NCBI RefSeq assembly: GCF_003318275.1
Contig: NZ_QOCH01000009.1
Span: forward strand, 62,001 to 126,000
Source of the DNA: Marinobacter sp. F3R11
GTDB taxonomy: Bacteria > Pseudomonadota > Gammaproteobacteria > Pseudomonadales > Oleiphilaceae
DNA: 64,000 nucleotides
Reading direction: 5' to 3'
The notes below the pieces were generated by a model that saw nothing but the letters and a program-made list of their open reading frames with translations, did not search any database and was not told where the DNA came from. Positions 1 to 8,219 of this stretch are shown here, piece after piece; position 1 is the first letter of the stretch; each line of letters opens with the position of its first letter. A program made the position numbers and the translations under genes.

Positions 1-1
1 A

Positions 2-361
2 TTTTTGCCGTATTCAGGGGTTAAAACCAACGTGCTGTTTTTTGAGCGCAGCGGCGGTACTAGCGATGTGTGGTACTACGAATGTGAGCCAGAGCAAAAA
101 CTCACCAAAAACAAACCCATCACAGACGAACACCTAAAAGAGTTTGTTGAGCTGTATAACAGCCGAGAACCCACTGAGCGTTCGTGGACTGTATCGGCCA
201 GCAAACTGGCTGAAGATTATGACCTATCCGCCAAAAACCCAGCCAAACAGAAAGATGCCGAGCATTTAGCGCCCAGCGATATCCTCAAGCTGATCCGCAC
301 CAAAGAAAAGCTGGTATCAGGACTGTTGGATGAAATTGAAGACCTGTTGGCGGAGAAATAA
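2..361 (+). CDS. hsdM: Type I restriction-modification methyltransferase subunit HsdM, C-terminal end (partial)
   Basis: Only the last 119 codons are in the window; the reading frame is open to the left edge, so this is the 3' part of a longer gene. The stretch GVKTNVLFF followed by a VWYYE segment is the conserved end of the N6-adenine methylase core of HsdM. The remainder is a charged helical tail, ending LLDEIEDLLAEK, as in HsdM proteins that contact HsdS. The stop is 2 bases before the hsdS ATG, so the two are co-translated. HsdM supplies the SAM-dependent methylation activity of the M2S complex. The catalytic NPPF and SAM motifs lie off the window and were not seen. Confidence 0.9.
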   Translation, partial: FLPYSGVKTNVLFFERSGGTSDVWYYECEPEQKLTKNKPITDEHLKEFVELYNSREPTERSWTVSASKLAEDYDLSAKNPAKQKDAEHLAPSDILKLIRTKEKLVSGLLDEIEDLLAEK

Positions 362-363
362 GC

Positions 364-1575
364 ATGGAACAGGTTTTATATTCATTGCCGGATGGGTGGG
401 AGTGGCAAGAGTTAGCAGATGTCGTTGTTAAAACAGAAAACTTGAACCCGTTAAAACACGCAGATCAGCTGTGGACGTACATTGATATATCGTCAGTAGA
501 TCGTGATCGATTTGCAGTTACAGATCCAAAGGAAATTCTAGGGAAAGATGCTCCATCAAGAGCGAAAAAGCATGTACAGCTAAACGACGTGATATTTGCG
601 ACGACACGGCCAAACCTAAAAAACATAGCGTTGGTTCGGGATGAATATAGCTCACCAGTGGCATCTACAGGTTTCTGTGTTCTCAGAGCTAACAAAAAGG
701 TTTTGCCTGCCTATTTGTTTTATTTTGTCACAACAGATTTTGTTCAAGCCCAAATTGAGCCCTATGTCGGTGGCGCTTCATATCCCGCGATTACTGATGG
801 AAATCTTAAGAAGGCTCCAATACCGATACCAAGCATCGAAGAACAAAATCGTATCGTCGAAAAACTCGATGCACTGCTCACCCGCATCGACACCGCCATC
901 GAGCATTTGCAGGAAAGCGTCACACTGGCTGATGCGCTATCAAAAAATGGGCTGTCAGAAATATTCGAGAGCCTAAAAGATCGTTATGAGGTCGTACCCC
1001 TATCATCTGTCGTAAAAATTAATAGTGGCATTGCGTTACCGAAACTTTTTAAAAACGGTTTCAGCGATGGTGACATTCCATTTTTCAAAGTAGCACAAAT
1101 GAACAACCATCATGAAAATATGGTTAAGCCAGAGATAACATTTAATGAAACAGTTGCCAAAGAACACAAAATAAAGCTATTTCCGAAGGGCAGCACGCTG
1201 ATTCCCAAAAGAGGTGGGGCAATCCTAACCAATAAAAAGAGAATGCTGCTTGAGGATGCGTCATATGACAGCAACATCATGGGATTAAAAGCTGACGAAT
1301 CTAAAATTTCCGACGAGTACCTTTTCGCCTTCATGCGGACAATAGATTTAGCAAATTTCGTCGATGCAAGTACGATCCCGCAAGTTAACAACAAACACAT
1401 AGATCAAATGCAAATCCCTCTGGCAAGTATCGAGGAACAGGCTGACGTGGTTAGCCGTGTAAACTTGTTGGTTAAAAAAGTCGAAACAATGAATTCTGAA
1501 ATTCAAAGACAACTGGATGATTTGCAAGCTTTGAAAAGTTCAATTCTCGATTCCGCCTTTAAAGGCGAGCTCTAA
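364..1575 (+). CDS. hsdS: Type I restriction-modification specificity subunit HsdS
   Basis: This 403-residue protein has the usual HsdS layout: two target-recognition domains (about 1-155 and 205-350), each followed by a conserved helical spacer. The spacers start with the matching motifs IPSIEEQNRIVEKL (about 157-170) and ASIEEQADVVSRV (about 355-367). The protein ends in SSILDSAFKGEL, the standard HsdS C-terminus. It sets the bipartite DNA target for methylation and restriction. The two recognition halves differ, so the target is probably asymmetric. The gene is AT-rich relative to the chromosome further right, which fits horizontal acquisition. It sits 2 bases after hsdM and 9 bases before the SIR2 gene. 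Confidence 0.93.
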   Translation: MEQVLYSLPDGWEWQELADVVVKTENLNPLKHADQLWTYIDISSVDRDRFAVTDPKEILGKDAPSRAKKHVQLNDVIFATTRPNLKNIALVRDEYSSPVASTGFCVLRANKKVLPAYLFYFVTTDFVQAQIEPYVGGASYPAITDGNLKKAPIPIPSIEEQNRIVEKLDALLTRIDTAIEHLQESVTLADALSKNGLSEIFESLKDRYEVVPLSSVVKINSGIALPKLFKNGFSDGDIPFFKVAQMNNHHENMVKPEITFNETVAKEHKIKLFPKGSTLIPKRGGAILTNKKRMLLEDASYDSNIMGLKADESKISDEYLFAFMRTIDLANFVDASTIPQVNNKHIDQMQIPLASIEEQADVVSRVNLLVKKVETMNSEIQRQLDDLQALKSSILDSAFKGEL

Positions 1576-1584
1576 GGAGGGAAT

Positions 1585-2727
1585 ATGGCATTCGATACCA
1601 CAGTTTTTGAACAAAAAGAGTTCAGGGAAGCAATCAACAAATTCGAAGAGTTGCTCTCACACTCAAAAGCGGTTCTGTTAGGTGCAGGGGCGAGTTTTTG
1701 CGCTGGGCTTCCATTGACCAACCAGCTAACAGAAAGAGCACTAATAAGTGACAAGCTCTCCGACGATTCAAAGCAGATATTGACTGCCATACAAAATTCT
1801 TTTGCTGGCGCAAATCCAGCTTCGCATATAGAAGACTACTTAAGCGAACTCGTAGATTGGCTTGCTATCACTGCTCGCCGAACAAATCGCAATGTAACGG
1901 CTAGCAGCGTATTGATTGGAGGTACTGAATACAGCAACGATCAGCTATTGCAAGCAATAAAAGAGATAAAACTCGCTATTTTTGACGTCATTAATGTTGA
2001 AGTAGATTCTGCTGTACATGAGCGTTTTGTTCAGGCATTACACCGACCAATGCGACCAGGGAAAGAGAGCCTACCGAGCACCATTGATTATCTGGTGATG
2101 AACTACGACACGTTAATTGAAGACTCACTCGCACTATCACAATTGAGATATGCCGATGGTTTAGAAGGCGGTGTATCAGGATGGTGGAACCCTTTGACGT
2201 TTGAACAGAACAATCTTGATGCGCGAGTATTTAAGCTACATGGTTCCATCAATTGGGCTGAACATAGTTCTTCATCAACACCATTGCGTATTGCTCCGCA
2301 TTTGAAGCGCAGCCAAGATCAAGCTGCGAAGATTATGATTTGGCCTGCATCGACTAAATACCGTGAAACTCAACTCGACCCCTACGCAAATTTAATGCAC
2401 AGAGCAAGAGCTGTTTTAAACCCGCGAGATGGTAGCCAACGAGTTTTATTGATTGCAGGTTATAGCTTTGGCGATGCCCATATCAATCTAGAAATCGAAC
2501 GTGGTTTAAGGGCTTCAAATGGCAATTTAACCGTGATTGCGTTTACGAGCGACCCTGTACCTAGTGGCGCGCTGAAAATTTGGTATGAAGACAGCTCGAT
2601 CAATGAACAAGTACTTATTTTTGCCGATAAAGGTTTTTATCACGCCGATCACAAGGCAACCTCAGAAAATAGCATTGAATGGTGGAAGTTTGAAAACCTA
2701 ACCCAGATCCTTGAAGGAGGTATTTGA
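1585..2727 (+). CDS. SIR2-family (SIR2_2-like) NAD-binding protein, probable defence effector
   Basis: This 380-residue protein carries a sirtuin-type Rossmann fold. It has GAGAS at 33-37, NYDTLIED at about 173-180, LHGSINW at about 218-224 with the family's catalytic histidine, and GYSFGD at about 292-297. This pattern matches the SIR2_2 group found in phage-defence systems, where such domains usually degrade NAD+ after infection. It does not resemble protein deacetylases. The start is supported by a strong AAGGAGG at 1573-1579. The gene lies directly after hsdS and 1 base before a HerA gene; SIR2-HerA pairs are a known defence arrangement in which the two proteins form a complex. NAD hydrolysis is inferred from the family. 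Confidence 0.85.
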   Translation: MAFDTTVFEQKEFREAINKFEELLSHSKAVLLGAGASFCAGLPLTNQLTERALISDKLSDDSKQILTAIQNSFAGANPASHIEDYLSELVDWLAITARRTNRNVTASSVLIGGTEYSNDQLLQAIKEIKLAIFDVINVEVDSAVHERFVQALHRPMRPGKESLPSTIDYLVMNYDTLIEDSLALSQLRYADGLEGGVSGWWNPLTFEQNNLDARVFKLHGSINWAEHSSSSTPLRIAPHLKRSQDQAAKIMIWPASTKYRETQLDPYANLMHRARAVLNPRDGSQRVLLIAGYSFGDAHINLEIERGLRASNGNLTVIAFTSDPVPSGALKIWYEDSSINEQVLIFADKGFYHADHKATSENSIEWWKFENLTQILEGGI

Positions 2728-2728
2728 T

Positions 2729-4495
2729 ATGGACAACAAATACATAAAACCCATTGAGAATCTCTCTATCGGTAAAATTATTGAGGTCGATGGCTCGCGG
2801 ATTATCGCCGAACTTGACCCTACGATTTCAGACTTGTCCCGCGTATTTGCTGGTGAAAACTATCCGATTGGACAGTTTGGCTCAATCATCAAAGTTCATT
2901 TTGGTCGCCGATCTATTTATGGGTTAGTCAGTCGATTACGTATGAAGGCTGACTACCAGCTAGAAAAAGGCTTGCCTGTCGCGTCCGCAGATGAGCGAAT
3001 AATTGAAGCTGATTTGTTCGGTGAAGGGGAGTGGCGCAGGAAAGATGAAAATGAGTTTGCCCTTGAGTTTGAACGCGGTGTGGCTACTTATCCACTACCA
3101 CAACAAACTATTTATCTGACACCCAAATCAGAACTTAGGTTTATTTACGGTGACGCCAAAGGTGCGGTTATTGAACTTGGTGAGCATGTTGGCTCAGGCG
3201 GTGCACCTTGTTACGCTGAATTAAATGAATTACTAGGTAAGCACACTGCCATCCTAGGCTCTACCGGTGCCGGTAAATCAGGCACTGTTGCGGCAGTTAT
3301 TCACAGTATTCTCGAGCGCGGACAGATAGCTAATCATGAGCACTGGCACCCACAAATTATTATCCTCGACCCTCATAATGAATACGGCAAAGCGTTCCCT
3401 GCACACCAACGTTTATCGACCGATGAAGGTTCACTAAAACTACCGTATTGGTTACTCGATTTAGAAGAGTCACTGAGCTTGTTTATCGGCAAGACCGAGT
3501 TTGCAGCAACATCACAATCAAATATTGTTAAAAATGCCCTAATAGCGGTTCGTGAGGAAGCAGCTGGACAGCTTGGGCTTAATAAGAACCAATTAACAGT
3601 TGACTCGCCGATCCCTTACATTATTGGAAGTGCAGAAGGCTTAGATCATTTTGGATTCAAAGATGGAACACGCTACGAAGAAGGATTAATCGGTGCCATC
3701 AACGCGCAGCGACCAGAAAACAAAGATAAAAAGCAGCATGAGGATTTTAGTCGAGTTATTCGAAAGATAGATTCATTGCTAAAAGATGGTCGACTCAAAT
3801 TCATGATGGAAAGTTGGGATGGTGACAAAGATCCGTTACCTACAATCGTCAATCAGTTCTTAACGCAGCAAACCACAGTGCAGATTGTTGACTTGTCTGG
3901 TGTACCCAATGAAGTAGCTGGGGTAGCTAGCGCTGCAATCGCAAGAATAGTTTTTCAACTTAAAGTCTGGCAAACTGAAGCTGAACGGCAAAATAGTCCT
4001 GTGCTTTTGGTGTGTGAAGAGGCACACCGATATGTACCGAATCGTGGTGAAGCACAGTATGAGGCAGCTCAATCTGCAATTCGTCGAATTGCAAAGGAAG
4101 GACGAAAATATGGGGTTGGCTTATTGTTAGTTTCGCAAAGACCGAGTGAAGTTGAAGCAACGGTATTGTCGCAATGTAACTCATGGATTGTACTTCGAAT
4201 AACCAATGATGCCGACCGCGAGCATGTTCGTAGTGTGTTACCCGATTCTATGTCTGGGTTAACCAAGATGCTTTCTGGCTTAAGGCGTCAAGAGGCTATT
4301 TTTGTTGGTCAAGCAGCAACACTACCTACCAGAGTGATGATTCGCAGCTTATCAGATGAACAACTACCTCGTTCAAATGATGTCGACTTTGACAAAGGTT
4401 GGCAGAAACAGGCAATGACAATCGAGCAAATTGGTGTTGTGGTTAATAAGTGGCGATATCAAAGCAAGAAAAGTGAGAAAAATGACAACGTATAA
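2729..4495 (+). CDS. herA: HerA-like hexameric ATPase (DUF87), partner of the SIR2 protein
   Basis: This 588-residue protein has an N-terminal beta-barrel (about 10-75) typical of HerA. The RecA-like core has Walker A GSTGAGKS at 177-184 and Walker B with EEAHRY at about 430-435. It continues with RRIAKEGRKYG and SQRPSEVE, both characteristic of HerA/FtsK-family DNA translocases. The ATG at 2729 is preferred over an in-frame TTG at 2711 because AAGGAGG at 2714-2720 is correctly spaced for it. It starts 1 base after the SIR2 stop. HerA probably forms a hexameric scaffold and motor on which SIR2 subunits assemble. A housekeeping HerA-NurA role is less likely, since no nurA is present. Confidence 0.9.
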   Translation: MDNKYIKPIENLSIGKIIEVDGSRIIAELDPTISDLSRVFAGENYPIGQFGSIIKVHFGRRSIYGLVSRLRMKADYQLEKGLPVASADERIIEADLFGEGEWRRKDENEFALEFERGVATYPLPQQTIYLTPKSELRFIYGDAKGAVIELGEHVGSGGAPCYAELNELLGKHTAILGSTGAGKSGTVAAVIHSILERGQIANHEHWHPQIIILDPHNEYGKAFPAHQRLSTDEGSLKLPYWLLDLEESLSLFIGKTEFAATSQSNIVKNALIAVREEAAGQLGLNKNQLTVDSPIPYIIGSAEGLDHFGFKDGTRYEEGLIGAINAQRPENKDKKQHEDFSRVIRKIDSLLKDGRLKFMMESWDGDKDPLPTIVNQFLTQQTTVQIVDLSGVPNEVAGVASAAIARIVFQLKVWQTEAERQNSPVLLVCEEAHRYVPNRGEAQYEAAQSAIRRIAKEGRKYGVGLLLVSQRPSEVEATVLSQCNSWIVLRITNDADREHVRSVLPDSMSGLTKMLSGLRRQEAIFVGQAATLPTRVMIRSLSDEQLPRSNDVDFDKGWQKQAMTIEQIGVVVNKWRYQSKKSEKNDNV

Positions 4496-4655
4496 CGTCT
4501 ATTGTGATGAAAGTCGCCAAACATCAGACCCACTTCAACGCTATATTGTTATTGGTACGCTGCAATGCCCTCGTGAAGAAAAACACCGTATTGTTAGGCG
4601 CTTGCATGGCCTAATGACCAAGTATGGTATAAAGATTGAATTTGGCTGTCGGTGA
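4482..4655 (+). pseudogene. DUF3800-domain protein, truncated after 57 codons
   Basis: The start overlaps the end of herA by 14 bases, so the frame was originally coupled to the SIR2-HerA operon. The sequence MTTYNVYCDESRQ, then IVIGTLQCPREEK and KIEFG, is the N-terminal part of the DUF3800 family, where the DES motif belongs to the presumed RNase H-like active site. Complete members are roughly 200-300 residues long. Here the frame stops two codons after EFG, and no continuation was found in the other forward frames. The remnant ends where acquired DNA gives way to the yicC region, so it probably marks a deletion or recombination junction. It is presumably inactive. Confidence 0.7.
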
Positions 4656-4732
4656 AACGTGATTTACGCATGTGGAATCTCCTGTGATCTTCAGAGTACA
4701 AAATTCCACTTATCATCGCGATTATTTTTCGA

Positions 4733-4742
4733 GGGGGGGGGG
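4733..4742. repeat. Homopolymeric run of ten G
   Basis: A G10 tract lies in the 200-base gap between the truncated DUF3800 frame and yicC. It is the longest G run noticed in the window. It is outside any recognised gene. It could be slippage-prone or a sequencing artefact. Confidence 0.85.
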
Positions 4743-4762
4743 TATTACCGGGTAGCTCAGGG

Positions 4763-4785
4763 AAAAATTGAAATACCCCGTATTT
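4763..4785 (-). terminator. Possible weak terminator downstream of yicC
   Basis: Read on the minus strand, AAATAC-GGG-GTATTT forms a 6-bp AT-rich stem followed by CAATTTTT. It lies about 70 bases beyond the yicC stop. The stem is weak, so this is tentative. Confidence 0.3.
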
Positions 4786-4854
4786 ACAAGGTTCTTCACC
4801 AGGAAACACAGGGCATTTAGACATTTCTGGACGGGTAACTTTCTACCTAACAAC

Positions 4855-5721
4855 CTACTCGATGTTCTGCACCTGCTCACGCATCTGTTCAATCAATACC
4901 TTCAGATCGACAGCAGCACGAGTAACCCCCGCATCAATGCTCTTGCTGCTGAGGGTGTTGGCTTCACGGTTCAGCTCCTGCATCAGGAAGTCCAGGCGAC
5001 GCCCAATCGCTTCATCACGTTCAAGAGTGTCAATAACCTCACTGATGTGAGCATCCAGCCGGTCCAACTCTTCTGCAACATCGCTCTTCTGGGCCAGCAT
5101 AACCATTTCCTGGGCAACCCGCTCGGGATCCAGCTCCACCCGCGCTTTCTTGAAACGCTCACGTAGATGCTCCTCCTGAGCCTTAAGCAGCCTTGGCATA
5201 TCCTCACGAACAGTCGCAACCAGAGTTTTCATTTGGGTTAAACGCGAATCAAACAGAGGCCTTAAACGTTCACCTTCCCGTTCACGCACAATCGCAAGCT
5301 CTGCCACCGTCTCCCTGAAAAGCGTTAGCGCCGACTCCCGCACAGAACTGAAATCCTGCTCTGGTACCGACAGCACTCCGGGCCAGCGTAAAACGTCTAG
5401 CGCATTGATATGGGCAGGGTTATCGAGGATACGGTTTACATGGTTTGCGGCCTCGTTGACCGCATTTGCTATGTCCTCATTAATTTCAAACCCGGGAACA
5501 CCGGCTTCGGCGGACTGAAGGCGAATAGACACATCAACCTTGCCCCGCTTCAGCTGTTTTCTCAGCTCTTCCCGGAATGGGTTTTCAAGCTCGCGCAGGG
5601 CCTCGGGCAGCCTGAAAGACGGCTCAAGATAACGGTGATTGACGGTGCGAATCTCGCAGGTCAGTGTTCCCTGGCCATCCTGAACGTCCTTCCGGGCAAA
5701 TGCGGTCATACTTTTGATCAT
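4855..5721 (-). CDS. yicC: YicC family endoribonuclease
   Basis: This 288-residue protein begins MIKSMTAFAR and ends IEQMREQVQN, the two signature ends of YicC. The N-terminal YicC_N domain spans about 1-155 and the DUF1732 domain the last 85 residues. YicC proteins are RNA-binding endoribonucleases linked to small-RNA turnover and stationary-phase survival. An upstream in-frame ATG at 5754 would add 11 residues. The start at 5721 is preferred because the family begins MIKSMT and GGAG lies just ahead of it. It is divergent from rph with 184 bases between, the common arrangement in Pseudomonas and relatives. Confidence 0.93.
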   Translation of the reverse strand: MIKSMTAFARKDVQDGQGTLTCEIRTVNHRYLEPSFRLPEALRELENPFREELRKQLKRGKVDVSIRLQSAEAGVPGFEINEDIANAVNEAANHVNRILDNPAHINALDVLRWPGVLSVPEQDFSSVRESALTLFRETVAELAIVREREGERLRPLFDSRLTQMKTLVATVREDMPRLLKAQEEHLRERFKKARVELDPERVAQEMVMLAQKSDVAEELDRLDAHISEVIDTLERDEAIGRRLDFLMQELNREANTLSSKSIDAGVTRAAVDLKVLIEQMREQVQNIE

Positions 5722-5821
5722 GGCAGCTCCGGTTTTGTGGTTAGTCGCAATCATTGATTATCAAGCCCGAGTCTAACAGGCTGAGTTCACCTGTGCTGCC
5801 CCCCAGAAACCGAACCCAACG

Positions 5822-5830
5822 TGTTATACT
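5822..5830 (+). promoter_or_regulatory. Possible extended -10 promoter for rph
   Basis: TGTTATACT is an extended -10 element (TG, one base, TATACT) about 75 bases before the rph start. No convincing -35 is seen at the expected distance, which is compatible with an extended -10 promoter. Confidence 0.4.
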
Positions 5831-5905
5831 TGGAGGCTTTCAGATTAGCCAGAAAGCAACCCGGGGAATTCCCCGGACACTTATCTTCAGATATCAGGAA
5901 ACCCT

Positions 5906-6622
5906 ATGCGTCCAAGTGGCAGAACACCCGAACAACCCAGAGAAATTCGACTGACCCGGAACTACACCCGCCATGCCGAGGGTTCCGTGCTGGTGGAGTT
6001 CGGGGACACAAAAGTCATATGCACTGCCTCTGTAGAGAACAAAGTACCGCCCTTCCTCCGCGGCGAAGGTAAAGGCTGGATCACCGCTGAATACGGCATG
6101 CTACCCCGCTCAACCGGCAGCCGCATGGGCCGCGAAGCCGCCCGTGGCAAACAGGGCGGGCGCACCGTTGAAATCCAGCGCCTGATCGGTCGTTCCCTAC
6201 GGGCCGCCGTCGATATGAAAGCCCTGGGCGAACACACCATCACTATCGACTGCGACGTAATCCAGGCCGACGGCGGCACACGCACAGCCGCAATCACCGG
6301 CGGCTGCGTGGCCCTGGTTGATGCCCTGAACCATCTGGTGGCAACAAAGCGTCTGAAGAAATCACCTCTGAAACAAATGGTGGCTGCGCTGTCCGTTGGT
6401 ATATACAAAGGTACGCCGGTGGTTGACCTGGATTACCCGGAAGACTCCGAAGCTGAAACCGACATGAACGTCATAATGACTGACCAGGGAGGTTTCATCG
6501 AAATTCAGGGAACGGCAGAAGGCGCACCCTTTGTTCAGGAAGAACTCGACAGCATGCTGGTGCTGGCGAAACAGGGCATTGAAAAGCTGTTTGTATTGCA
6601 GAAAGAAGCGCTGGAAGGCTGA
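5906..6622 (+). CDS. rph: Ribonuclease PH (tRNA nucleotidyltransferase)
   Basis: This 238-residue protein has the full RNase PH length and opens [10 protein letters not shown]. It contains [10 protein letters not shown], the phosphate- and RNA-binding [12 protein letters not shown], and [14 protein letters not shown], all family hallmarks. The acidic metal-site segment VDLDYPEDS and the C-terminal QGTAEGAPF are also present. The enzyme trims tRNA 3' ends by phosphorolysis and acts as a homohexamer in the cytoplasm. It is divergent from yicC and convergent with the crc-like gene, with a strong hairpin in the gap between the two stops. No frameshift of the kind known from E. coli K-12 is present. 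Confidence 0.97.
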   Translation: MRPSGRTPEQPREIRLTRNYTRHAEGSVLVEFGDTKVICTASVENKVPPFLRGEGKGWITAEYGMLPRSTGSRMGREAARGKQGGRTVEIQRLIGRSLRAAVDMKALGEHTITIDCDVIQADGGTRTAAITGGCVALVDALNHLVATKRLKKSPLKQMVAALSVGIYKGTPVVDLDYPEDSEAETDMNVIMTDQGGFIEIQGTAEGAPFVQEELDSMLVLAKQGIEKLFVLQKEALEG

Positions 6623-6647
6623 AGAAGTTAATACAGATGACTATCCG

Positions 6648-6671
6648 GGTGTCGGCATTGATGCCGACACC
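6648..6671. repeat. Perfect hairpin between the convergent rph and crc-like genes
   Basis: GGTGTCGGCA-TTGA-TGCCGACACC is a perfect 10-bp stem with a 4-base loop, in the 67-base gap between two convergent stops. No T run follows on either strand, so it is not a classical intrinsic terminator. It may still slow polymerase or protect 3' ends. Confidence 0.75.
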
Positions 6672-6689
6672 TGAAAAACTCAAACCAGT

Positions 6690-7496
6690 TTAAAATCCGA
6701 TCTCTATATCGTAATCCATAATCACCGGAGCGTGATCTGAAAAGCTGGCTTTGCTGTCAATCCAGCCATCCTGAATGCTCTTGCGAATACCCGGCGTCAT
6801 TAACTGGTAATCCACCCGGATACCTGCATTTTTCCGTGAACCTCCAGCTTGCTCAGGCCACCAGGTAAACTGGTTACTCTGTTTGTTGATCTCACGGAAT
6901 GCATCAACACAGCCCATTTCATCAAACAACCGGTCAAGCCACGCACGCTCATGGGGCAGAAAGCCTGAAAAATCCAGCTTGTGGTACAAGGGGCTTGCAT
7001 CGGTTACGTGATGCGCAGTCTGCAGGTTCGCACCAAAAATGAACTGGCGGCGCTTACGCAGGGTTTTTTGCATATGCAGGCCGAAGGCTTCCATAAACTC
7101 ATCTTTATGATCGAGAACGGTCAGATCATCTTCACTGATCAGCTCTTCCTCACGCCCGAGAGCACAGGGAGCCAGCACACATGCCACAGAAACCTTGTCG
7201 AAATCTGCCTGAATAAAGCGCCCTTCACGATCAGCCTGCTCGTTGGCAAAACCGTACATAATGGCTTTCGGAAAGTGCCGCGTATAAATACCCACGCCAC
7301 CGTCTTCATTTTTTTCGCCATCTATGAAGTAGGCCTCATACCCTTCAGGGATAAGGTTGTAGTCTTCAATCTCGTAGGCGCGCATACGGTGGTCCTGAAC
7401 GCAGACAACATCTGCATCCTGCTCTGCCAGCCAGTCAAAAAAACCTTTTTCAACGGCCCGGGCAAGACCATTGACGCTGATTGATACTACCCGCAT
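6690..7496 (-). CDS. crc: Crc-like protein (exonuclease III fold with altered active site)
   Basis: This 268-residue protein has the endonuclease/exonuclease/phosphatase fold and would often be labelled exonuclease III. The active site is eroded. The metal-binding Glu in the LQE motif is replaced in VQDHR (about 33-37), the usual Asn of FNINGL is Ser in ISVNGL, and the GDFN motif is replaced by GANLQ. The terminal SDHAPV is kept. These changes, plus [17 protein letters not shown] and QFTWWP, match Pseudomonas Crc, which also sits beside pyrE and rph. Crc acts with Hfq to repress translation of catabolic genes and lacks nuclease activity. Whether the same holds here is inferred. Confidence 0.8.
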   Translation of the reverse strand: MRVVSISVNGLARAVEKGFFDWLAEQDADVVCVQDHRMRAYEIEDYNLIPEGYEAYFIDGEKNEDGGVGIYTRHFPKAIMYGFANEQADREGRFIQADFDKVSVACVLAPCALGREEELISEDDLTVLDHKDEFMEAFGLHMQKTLRKRRQFIFGANLQTAHHVTDASPLYHKLDFSGFLPHERAWLDRLFDEMGCVDAFREINKQSNQFTWWPEQAGGSRKNAGIRVDYQLMTPGIRKSIQDGWIDSKASFSDHAPVIMDYDIEIGF

Positions 7497-7577
7497 ACGT
7501 GTTCCCTGATTCGGTTTGTGTGTATGATACCGTTTTTACGCGTTATTAAAAGATCCACACCCGCCAGAAGCCTTGCC

Positions 7578-8216
7578 ATGCACAACTATCAGCAAAATTT
7601 TATTGAATTTGCCATTCGCCGTAACGTACTTCGTTTTGGTGATTTTACCCTCAAATCCGGACGTACCAGCCCATATTTTTTCAATGCAGGGCTGTTCAAT
7701 ACCGGGGATGACCTTCTACAGCTAAGCAAAGCCTATGCCGAAGCCATCGATCGCAGCGGCCTGAATTATGACATTATTTTCGGGCCTGCCTATAAGGGCA
7801 TTCCGTTGGCAACGGTAACTGCCATGGCGCTAGCCCGTGAGGGCAACAGCAAACCGTTTGCCTTTAACCGCAAAGAAAAGAAAGATCACGGCGAAGGCGG
7901 TAGTATTGTTGGTGCCCCTTTGCAGGGTAAAGTACTTATTGTCGATGATGTCATTACGGCCGGCACGGCCATACGCGAATCCATCGATATTATCCATGCC
8001 GCCGGGGCTGAGCCAGCGGGTGTGCTTATCGCTCTTGACCGGCAGGAGCGGGGAAGCAGTGAGCTCTCGGCCATACAGGAAGTAGAGAGCGAGTTTGGCA
8101 TCCCGGTTGTTAGTATAATATGTCTGGAACAGGTTCTGGACTACCTTGAAACCAACCCGGAGTTTTCTGGCCATGCCGCGAAGGTCGCCAGCTACCGGAA
8201 ACTTTACGGAGTCTGA
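7578..8216 (+). CDS. pyrE: Orotate phosphoribosyltransferase
   Basis: This 212-residue protein adds ribose phosphate from PRPP to orotate, giving OMP in pyrimidine synthesis. It contains the substrate segment [14 protein letters not shown], the flexible catalytic loop [14 protein letters not shown], and the PRPP-binding [13 protein letters not shown] (about 121-133). The start [12 protein letters not shown] at 7578 matches the family; an upstream in-frame ATG at 7518 would add an atypical extension. It is divergent from the crc-like gene, as in Pseudomonas, and is followed after 3 bases by the DUF4124 gene, probably in the same transcript. No obvious attenuator was found ahead of it. Confidence 0.96.
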   Translation: MHNYQQNFIEFAIRRNVLRFGDFTLKSGRTSPYFFNAGLFNTGDDLLQLSKAYAEAIDRSGLNYDIIFGPAYKGIPLATVTAMALAREGNSKPFAFNRKEKKDHGEGGSIVGAPLQGKVLIVDDVITAGTAIRESIDIIHAAGAEPAGVLIALDRQERGSSELSAIQEVESEFGIPVVSIICLEQVLDYLETNPEFSGHAAKVASYRKLYGV

Positions 8217-8219
8217 CTG

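Noticed and set aside
2711..2728. TTG at 2711 as the start of herA
   Set aside because: It would overlap the ribosome site that is correctly placed for the ATG at 2729.
4594..4824. Open frame of 76 codons on the minus strand across the island junction
   Set aside because: It spans the G10 tract and the DUF3800 remnant, has no recognisable domain and appears to be chance.
6690..7496. Label as functional exonuclease III
   Set aside because: Key catalytic residues are altered and the sequence and neighbours match Crc.
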